The notes under the pieces are model-generated. The model had not been told where the DNA came from. It searched no databases and was given only the letters and a program-made list of their open reading frames with translations. This document shows, one piece after another, positions 57,492 to 64,000 of a stretch of 64,000 nucleotides of DNA. The position numbers and the translations under genes are program-made. The number at the start of each line of letters is the position of its first letter. Positions within the stretch are counted from its first letter, which is position 1. The DNA is taken from assembly GCA_036346205.1 (NCBI GenBank), contig JARFJB010002195.1, positions 310,001 to 374,000 of the forward strand, read 5' to 3'. The stretch is from Vesta saturnalis (taxonomy: Eukaryota; Arthropoda; Insecta; Coleoptera; Lampyridae).

Positions 57492-57825
57492 TACTAGTTT
57501 GACTCAATCCAAAATTAAAGTCTTGGCCAATACAACGCTGATAGCTTCCAGAACCGTAAAATCTCAAACAACTTAATACTTTACATTCCGGAGAAATTAC
57601 TCGTGCTGTCCTACCTTGAGGTAAATATGGCGTTAGGTTTCCTATCAACGTCGCGGTACAATCCTTTGTTAGGCGGAATAATTCGATAAATCTTCGTTCA
57701 GGTATATTAAAAGGATCGGAAGAGTCTCTAATATGCCGTCTATAAAATATAAATCAGCTATTATTATTTCTTCTGTCTTTCTCAACAATTGCGCGTCTTA
57801 TTAATTCATTATGCAACGGTAACAT
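57492..57825 (-). pseudogene. Harbinger transposase, N-terminal part
   Basis: Starts MLPLHNELIRRAIVEKDRRN at 57825, one stop near 57764, then RDSSDPFNIPERRFIELFRL, DCTATLIGNLTPYLPQ and LRFYGSGSYQRCIGQDFNFG, ending GLSQT at the pogo insertion. With the inserted element and one TA removed, the next residues at 40079 continue the same frame (Ser-Ile-His-Arg-Cys). Confidence 0.85.
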
Positions 57826-58189
57826 TCTGAGAAATGCAATCTAATTCTACATATATTTATGTAAAACCGATCGGTTATAAAACGAAACAGTTAATAGAAC
57901 AATTGCTGTACCTGTTCCCGCTCTTCCTATCTTACCTAAAATTAGAACTAATGGTATGAGTACCTGACGTTAACCGATGTTCCTTTCGATAGCTATACCG
58001 AATCAGTAATATTGTAATCGTCGACGTTATACCGAAAAATGGCTGCTATCGTATCGTCTATTCGTATCGTCGATTAGAATCCCACTACCGGTAATGACTA
58101 CTTTCATCAGCTGATGCGGTGTTGCCATTTTTACTTCACGGCTTGTTAGCTTTAGGTGGCTGTGCTTGAACTCTTTCACCACAACTTAG

Positions 58190-58302
58190 TATTCAATCAA
58201 ATACGTGTTTTGATAGCAAAGCTATCTTCATCAGTAAAACTGGTACTCATTAGTTCCATTGATGATGGCAGCTTTGCTATCGAAACACGTATTTGGTTAA
58301 GT
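58190..58302. repeat. Inverted pair of Penelope-type hammerhead-like motifs
   Basis: Minus strand, about 58234-58199: CTGATGA, stem GATAGC-TTT-GCTATC, AAAA (GAAA expected), CACGTAT. Plus strand, about 58258-58296: ATTGATGATGGCAGCTTTGC, TATCGAAACACGTATTTGG, with the GAAA box intact. The two copies form a 45-bp inverted repeat (CAAATACGTGTTTTGATAGC and its partner). Probably terminal repeats of a lost Penelope element. Confidence 0.5.
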
Positions 58303-59201
58303 GCTAGGTTGTAGTGAAAGGGTTTATGTGAAGTGTTTACAGTACTCTACCCCAGGGATTTAGTCAAGAACAATTCAAACAGTATTTTATTAACAAACAT
58401 GTAAAATACAAAGATCGTAAAATCTAACTTTTACTGTATATAACCAACGTAGAAAATTTCTACGTGCTATACAAAAAAAAATCTCCAAACTAAGCTAAAA
58501 TACCTTAACTTCCAATATTAGTGGATCTGAGGTCTTTTAACCTAGAATCTGTCACTTAAAAACATTTTAGCTTCGAAAACCGATGGCGTAGTGAAGTTGC
58601 CCGTTTTTAGTTTCTCTGTTTTCGGTTACTTCATATTATTTTAGCGTCGAAAATTGAGTTAAGGTATTTTTGCTGTGCACTTCTAGTTTACCGATTGAAA
58701 AACGAAAAATGATGGACCTGCGTAAGCTTTGCGAATCTGACTCCATAAAGTCTGCTTATCACGGATTTTATGAGGGACTAAGAACCACTGATGAAGTTCA
58801 AATTGAATCCGATATATTCAAAAACTGACAATAATTTGAATTTGTGTTATTTTATACTCTTTGTATCACTGGTAATTGTAATAAAATTATTTAAAAAAAT
58901 AGCTGAATTTATCATTATTTTTAACATTACCTACTGTTAGATCTTTTCACATAATATCGCAGAATATCTATTGTAGTGAATAGAGCTAAGTCATATAACA
59001 CGTAAAATAATGTTTATAATTCTAAAATAAAAACATCCAAATAAGAAGCATAGTCCTTAAATAAAAATACCAAAAAATTGTTATGTTTTGTATTCCGGTT
59101 ACAGACTTAGAGAAGAAAACGTGAGTTTTTCAATGGCAAACCTTTTAAAAGCGCACTAGCTAAAGTTTTTGTTTATGTGGGTTAGCACAATTCACCACCA
59201 A
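58303..59201. other. Noncoding, AT-rich
   Basis: No gene recognised. A 39-codon frame at 58709-58828 (MMDLRKLCESDSIKSAYHGF...) matches nothing I know. Confidence 0.3.
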
Positions 59202-59572
59202 TGCGACGAAATGTGGAAGAAAACGGCACTTGATCAAAAATTGTTGGCAAAATCAAAACCCTCGATTTAATCAAGATAAACGCATATGGTCGCCGAGGAA
59301 GTTTTCGTGGTACCAGAGGGTTCGTTCGACGAGGAACAATAAATGAAGGAAGTTTGCGTAGGCCAAGTTATCATCATACAAACTACGTTCAGAGCAATAG
59401 TGAAAATAAGGTAGAAAATGACGGTAAAGAAAGCGAAGGTTTAAACAAAAATGAAAATAGAGCTCGCATCTAAATATAAGTAAGAATTCTTTATTGTTTT
59501 ATGTAGATTCAGGTTGCACTGACCAATGGTCAATGATAAAGAAGTATTTTCAGAGATGGTAGTAGATATGCT
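59202..59572 (+). pseudogene. Copia-type gag zinc knuckle and protease start
   Basis: CGRKRHLIKNCWQNQN near 59211 is a CCHC-like knuckle tail of Copia gag. An Arg/Gly-rich stretch follows in a shifted frame (GRRGSFRGTRGFVRRG). Near 59497 comes FYVDSGCTDH, then MVNDKEVFSEM: the Copia aspartic protease active site (DSG), with one base missing between the two halves. Nothing of integrase or RT follows. A truncated remnant. Confidence 0.72.
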
Positions 59573-59625
59573 AAACCGATCCTTTCCCACTTTTCTATTA
59601 TACCTTCTCTACGAGTGTTTTTGCT

Positions 59626-61181
59626 CAAGGTCAACTCACGTACACATTCGCTACGTCCAAGTACATGTTTTTTCAAGGTCATTATACACATTGCCTGCAT
59701 CAAAGTATATTCCTCCAGGTCAAGGTCATTGAATCAACTAGATTTGAAAAAGGCACTAGAAAAGTTACTAGATTGGTTCTCAAGGTCATTGACGCTCCCG
59801 TGCAGATTGTCCGCTTCAAGGCCACGTCGCAGGAAAGGTTGGTAACACTGTCTCTTCAAGGTCCCTATTCTAAGGTCGCTCTCATTTCCAAGGTTCTTAA
59901 CGTACACACACCCTGCCTCAAGGTCGCTCATACATTGCTTATCTTCAAAGTTATCCATGCACGTACGCGCGCCCTGCTTTAAGGTCGAAGCGTCCATGTA
60001 CAGGGTCACACATTGCCCTCGTCAAAGTATATTCCTGAAGGTCATTGAAGTAACTAGGGTTGAAAAAGCCACTAGAAGTGACTAGATTGATTTTCAAGGT
60101 GATGCTCCCGTACAGGTTGTCCGCTTCAAGGTCACGTGGAAATGGTCACTCATTGTCATTGTTCTTAACGTATACACACCCGCTTCAAGGGGATTTCAAG
60201 GTTCCGTGATCAACCTTCTCGTTTGTGAAAGTCACACACAATTAAGAGGAGGATGCACCAAGAACTCAAGGTCGATTCTAAATCAAATTTTGATTCTTTT
60301 CACGGTCAAACCCCCCCATCAATTCCAGGAAGTTCATTGACACCTGTCTCAAGTCCTGAGGTATCATACAGATTGTTGTCTATGCATGTTTCAAGGTCAT
60401 CAAGCAATTCTTGGAAGTTTACTTTGGTCATGCCCCCAGCAAAGTGCACTCAAGTGGTTCCGTTCCACAAAACAGGTAGCTGTTTCGCAACACAGGTAAC
60501 CGTTTTCCCCCAAAGGTCACACGAGAGAACAAAGGAGATTCATTGTTCTGGTCGAGTCATAAAAATAGATTGTTATCTAGACACCCCTCCCCTCAATTCT
60601 GAGAAATCAATTTTCAAGAACAAAGGGATCCATTGTTCAGGCCGACGCTTCAAAGTCTATGCTTACAATTTTCAAGGTCACATCTCTGATAAAAGAACAA
60701 AGGTGATCCATTGTTTTGGCTGAGTCATAATTTCTAAAAATAGATTGTTATCTAAATACCCCCCACCTCAATTATAAGAAATCAATTTTCAAGAATAAAG
60801 ACGATCCATTGTTCTAGCCAACGCTTCAAAGTATATGCTTACAATTTTCAAGGTCACACCTCTGAGAAAAGAACAAAGGCGATCCATTGTTCCGTCATAA
60901 TTTCTAAAAATAGATTGTTATCTAGATACCCCCCACGTCAATTCTGAGAAATCAATTTTCAAGAACAAAAGCGATCCATTATTCAAGCCGACGCTTCAAA
61001 GTGTATGCTTACAATTTTCAAGGTCACACCTCTGATAAAAGAACAAAGGCGATCCATTGTTTTGGCTGAGTCATAGTTTCTAAAAATAGATTGTTATCTG
61101 GCTGCCCCCCCACCTCAATTCTGAGAAATCAACTTTCAAGAACAAAGGCGATCCATTGTTCAGACTGATGCTTCAAGGTCA
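59626..61181. promoter_or_regulatory. Cluster of TCAAGGTCA motifs (nuclear-receptor half-site)
   Basis: Exact TCAAGGTCA occurs at 59626, 59673, 59720, 59780, 60126, 60391, 60672, 60848, 61018 and 61173, with many one-base variants between (TCAAGGTCG, TCAAGGTCC, TCAAGGCCA). The first three are spaced exactly 47 bp. This is the extended half-site bound by FTZ-F1/SF-1 and ERR-type receptors in animals. Whether it is functional or just satellite sequence cannot be told. All on the plus strand. Confidence 0.6.
60527..61181 (+). repeat. Tandem repeat, about 170 bp, four units
   Basis: Units start GAACAAAGG at 60527, 60695, 60871 and 61041 (periods 168, 176, 170; last unit partial). Each unit has two GATCCATTGTT words, AAAATAGATTGTTATCT, a run of C, CAATTTTCAAGAACAAAGG and CTTACAATTTTCAAGGTCAC. 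Longer frames in it are by-products of the repeat. Confidence 0.92.
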
Positions 61182-61535
61182 TCTAACAAGTAAAATATTT
61201 TTTATAAAACTTATAATTTATTAACCACAATATTCATCTATATACAGATAAAAAATCGATTTAAGTAAATATACATATTATGGGAAGTTTGATGTACTGT
61301 CACTTAACATTTTGTAATACCTTTGCTGGATCATATAACATTTAGTGCCATATGCAAACATGCTCATTTCGAAAATAGTGTTTAGTCGTAGTGCGGTTGT
61401 GGACCAGTAAAGTCATGCAAGCAGATATAAAATCACTCCTGGAACAATCTGGAAGTTGACTGCCGGATACTTCATACCGCTGTAGTAACAATATGAATAA
61501 TAATTTAACATTTTGTTGTTCATGCTGCCAAAATA

Positions 61536-62307
61536 GTGATGGTAGTAAGTAGTAGTAGTAGTAGCAAAAATGAAGAGAAGCAAGATGAAGGTTATTCCAA
61601 CTGGTCATCATCATTTCAACATAGGGATGAGGTGTATAAACAGACAGCTAATGAATACTTAATCGATTGTGCTTCCTATAAACTATCGAACGATACGCAT
61701 ATTGAAATTGGATACAGTACACACCTTAACCTTGCACCAGTAGTGCGTATGGGATGTGGCAACAGCGATAATGTGGTATTAGACGTGAAGGAATGGAATG
61801 AACTTCTAAGATGGTATCCATATGTAGAAATACAATTTTTCCGATCCCAAGAAATTGAAAGCCAAATTGATTGGTCACATGTAAACGAGAAGGATATAAT
61901 ACATCAGCAACATTACGAATCTCTATTTAGCAATCTCGGTATTTATTACAATTGGGAATTGATTAAAGGATATGAGAGAATTTTGAAAACTGTTATGATA
62001 GAAAACTACAACTGTTGTTCGTGTACATTCAATGCCCACCATGTAGAAGAGCTATTCGATTTGAAGGATATAATAAGCTATAGATTGTAATTTCTTGAAT
62101 CTTAGAATCTGGCGTGTTTCTATGAAAAGTTCATACGACAAGTGGTTCACTACCGTCGTTTTCGTGAGGAGGAATTCGGTGATGATGGCATTTATAAAGA
62201 CATTCATGATGTTATAAATGCCAAGTATAATATTAATTCACATAATACTGTATGCTTAATGGAAATATTGTACTATCGCCCTACTTATCTAATGTATAGC
62301 ATTTAGT
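61536..62307 (+). pseudogene. Unknown protein upstream of the virus-like block
   Basis: A 184-codon frame (61536-62090) starts with a serine run encoded by an (AGT)n microsatellite, so the true start may be later. Features seen: LNLAPVVRMGCGNSDNVVLD, EWNELLRWYPYVEIQFF, and a Cys pair (NCCSC). After the stop at 62088-62090 the coding character continues in another frame from about 62107 to 62307 (FYEKFIRQVVHYRRF and following), implying a frameshift. I recall similar proteins in insect genomes near adintovirus/Polinton-like genes, but I cannot name a function. It lies just upstream of, and in the same orientation as, the phospholipase/protease genes. Confidence 0.5.
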
Positions 62308-62376
62308 AAAAATAAAGTTTTTATGCTCTCGATTTTAGGTATAAATACCCTGCCCTATCCCTCAAGGTGAACAATA

Positions 62377-62652
62377 ATAGGTAAGAAGCGGAAGAGTGCA
62401 GGTGGTTTAGTGAATACGGTAATCAATAAACTTCGGGTGGAATTGCATTTACCCGGTTACCAGTATTGTGGTCCCGGTACAAAATTAGAGAAACGACTCA
62501 CACGCGGTGACCCCGGTATTAATCAATTAGATGCTCAGTGCAAACTGCATGATATCAGTTATAGAGACTACCGAGATTTAGAAAGTAGACAGAGCAGATA
62601 AAATTTTAGAAGAAAAAGCTTGGGAACGCTTTAAATCGGCAGAAAAACAATG
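62377..62652 (+). pseudogene. Phospholipase A2-like domain (parvovirus VP1/adintovirus type)
   Basis: The frame near 62410-62601 shows a glycine-rich Ca-binding-loop-like motif (YCGPGT), then LDAQCKLHDISY with the His-Asp catalytic pair, the arrangement of the short PLA2 domain found in parvovirus capsid proteins and in adintovirus-like virion proteins. A one-base shift near 62597 moves the following helix (KILEEKAWERFKS) to another frame, and a stop follows near 62651. In viruses this domain helps particles leave endosomes. Here it is a broken relic, described only. Confidence 0.68.
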
Positions 62653-63012
62653 ACTAAAGAAATGAAAGCTAACGGAGTTTTCACCGACACAATAAAGTCA
62701 GCAAAACATGTAGTAAAAAGGTTGGGGGGAAAGAAAAACATTTAAGTTCAATTCCCTTACCTAAACAAGGAGGTGTTTTTCCATTTCTTATTCCGTTATT
62801 CGCAGGATTATCAGCAATCGGTGCTTTAGCTGGCGGTGCATCGGGAATTGCTAAAGCGGTCAATGATGCAAAAAATACCAAAAAATTGCAAGAAGAGACA
62901 TCGCGTCATAATCGCATGATGGAATCGATCGCTGGTGGCGCACTTTATCTAAAACCATACAAATCTAGTGGCGGTGGTGCATTATACTTAAAACCGTTTC
63001 CAAAAAACTGAG
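62653..63012 (+). pseudogene. Virion-core-like segment with hydrophobic Gly/Ala helix
   Basis: Open from near 62745 to a stop at 63009-63011. A hydrophobic stretch (FPFLIPLFAGLSAIGALAGG) is followed by a charged helix and a twice-repeated GALYLKP motif. This order, between a PLA2-like domain and an adenain-type protease, is the one I associate with adintovirus/Polinton-like loci in insects; the comparison to adenovirus minor core proteins is inference. Confidence 0.45.
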
Positions 63013-63345
63013 AAGATTGCCCGAAAGAGCGTTAACAGATATTGATTTAAAGAAATAGACAAAAGATGTACCATACTTTAGGGGTATTTTTATGAGAGAT
63101 AGCCTGCCTAAATTACCATGGAAAAATGAATCTGGAATCATCAACTTAGATAGTCAAAGCCGACCGGGTACACATTGGGTTTGCTACAAAAAGCGTGGTG
63201 AAAAGGTATGGTATTACGATAGTTTCGGTAATCTTCAACCACCAGTTGAAGTGATTAACTACTTTCGGGGATGTAAAATTATTATAATTACAATCAAGAT
63301 CAGGAATTTAATAGCATTATTTGTGGGCACCTATGCCTACAATTT
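63013..63345 (+). pseudogene. Adenain-type cysteine protease
   Basis: The frame from 63092 has GIINLDSQSRPGTHWVCY, with the catalytic His at residue 28 of that frame, and VWYYDSFGNLQPP, with the acidic residue at 43. The Cys nucleophile (ICGHLCLQF) is found only in another frame at about 63322-63345, so a frameshift near 63285 separates the catalytic parts. A stop also interrupts the upstream linker near 63055. Such proteases process virion proteins in adenoviruses, Polintons and adintoviruses. Confidence 0.72.
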
Positions 63346-63387
63346 CTGTATAAATAATCGATACAACCTCAAATTTTCTCAGTTATG

Positions 63388-63960
63388 TCAATAACATCCA
63401 GTTTAAAAGGTTGTGGTAACCTAGCTAGCTGCAACTTCTATCCACCGATAGAGCTAGATTTGGACAAGAAATACGTTGTTGGATTGGTGGGATTTTACGG
63501 GTGCAACAGCATTAGAAACATTTATACGGGCAACGATAGATTTTATTTTAGAACAAATTCATCTCATTTGCGAGTGATTAATATTCCACACGGTGCCTAT
63601 GAGTTAGATCACATTAGTGATTACTTGAAATCAAAGATAACCACAGAAAAATTTTTCATTAGGGCAAACAACAATACGCACGCTTAAGTGTGAGATAAAC
63701 AGTTCATTTGAGATCAATTTTACTAAAGAGAGTAGCATTGGCCGCATGCTCGGTTTTGAGTCTAAAATAATAGAAGCGAATATCTTACATACATCCGCGT
63801 TAGACATCCAAATAATTAAACACCCTAATCTAAATGTAGAGTGCAACATTATAAAGGGATTTTTTCGAAACGGTATATGAAATTGACGTTTCCGTCCCCT
63901 CAGACTATTGTTTGGATAAAATTCCAACCAACACTCAATATTTAGACGTAACACAGACAT
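63388..63960 (+). pseudogene. Capsid-like protein N-terminal part (adintovirus/Polinton type?)
   Basis: A 100-codon frame begins near 63388 (MSITSSLKGCGNLASC) with YVVGLVGFYGCNSIRN, HGAYELDHISDYLKSKI and a RANNNT end. Beyond the stop at 63685 the pattern continues in a shifted frame (SSIGRMLGFESK, then an LNVECNI motif) to the window edge region. I know this motif order from insect proteins that co-occur with adenain-type protease genes. A minor-capsid role is likely but not shown. Possibly cut by the window end. Confidence 0.45.
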
Positions 63961-64000
63961 AATAAGCAATATAACAATCAAATTGAGAGTTAATAGACTT

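Larger units (their letters stand above)
35657..58081. mobile_element. Third Harbinger element, host of the deepest nest
   Basis: A forward Myb/SANT gene (38374-39172) and a reverse transposase in two parts (57825-57492 and 40079-39217) form a convergent Harbinger pair separated by a 17.4-kb insert. Imperfect inverted ends rich in CGATA words are suggested at 35657-35790 (GGATTCTAAACGATAC) and 57960-58081 (inverse of GGATTCTAATCGACGATAC). A target duplication could not be matched, so the outer limits are approximate. Confidence 0.65.

Noticed and set aside
59526..60723. Several open frames of 66-156 codons (for example 59665-59982 and 60253-60723)
   Set aside because: They lie within the TCAAGGTCA array and the tandem repeat, have no domain and follow the repeat period.
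60527..61181. Regularly spaced repeats recalling a CRISPR array
   Set aside because: Unit length of about 170 bp, repeats vary and the genome is eukaryotic; an ordinary tandem repeat.
1..64000. tRNA or rRNA genes
   Set aside because: No cloverleaf with A/B boxes or rRNA-like conserved blocks noticed on reading both strands; not an exhaustive search.

Overview
This is about 64 kb of AT-rich, intron-bearing eukaryotic DNA, almost certainly from an insect or other arthropod. The evidence is the set of transposon families present: P/THAP-like, PIF/Harbinger with MADF or Myb partner, pogo, Tc1/mariner, Mutator-like, a TNP2+DUF4806 (CMC-like) element, an R1-clade LINE, Penelope, BEL/Pao and Copia. 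Short GT-AG introns interrupt several genes. The order cannot be fixed. I see no clear single-copy host gene, tRNA or rRNA. The window is a pile of mobile elements inserted into one another, followed by a fossil DNA-virus-like gene block.

Layout. 1-0.5 kb: tail of a DUF4806 gene. 0.8-2.5 kb: broken P-element-like transposase. 2.9-5.7 kb: a structurally complete Harbinger element (21-bp end repeats, GTA target duplication) with a forward transposase and a reverse MADF gene. 6.7 kb: LINE RNase H scrap. 7.4-16.0 kb: a second Harbinger whose Myb-like gene is split by a 5.6-kb LINE (13-bp target duplication) and whose transposase is split by a 1.45-kb mariner. 16.4-18.9 kb: Mutator-like gene with C2H2 and SWIM fingers. 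19.2-25.5 kb: DUF7869 gene plus a Penelope element with a hammerhead-like motif at its 3' side. 25.8-28.1 kb: reverse DUF4806 gene. 28.2-35.4 kb: a second P-like transposase gene cut by a pogo element, a mariner with about 425-bp inverted repeats and a non-autonomous element with about 370-bp inverted repeats.

35.7-58.1 kb is a nest at least four levels deep. A third Harbinger transposase is split by a 17.4-kb pogo element. The pogo transposase is split by a BEL/Pao retrotransposon and, farther on, by a 9.5-kb TNP2/DUF4806 element. That last element itself holds a 2-kb Tc1/mariner-like element. At almost every junction, removing the insert leaves one copy of the target duplication and restores the host reading frame, so the order of insertion can be read directly.

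58.1-61.2 kb holds an inverted Penelope-type hammerhead-like pair, a Copia gag/protease remnant, a cluster of TCAAGGTCA motifs and a 170-bp tandem repeat. 61.5-64.0 kb holds a frameshifted block resembling adintovirus/Polinton virion genes: a phospholipase A2-like domain, an adenain-type protease and a capsid-like protein.

Most genes are decayed. The best preserved are the TNP2 transposase (513 codons open, frameshifts only near the end) and its multi-exon DUF4806 partner. All calls are by eye from motifs and reading frames; no database search was run.
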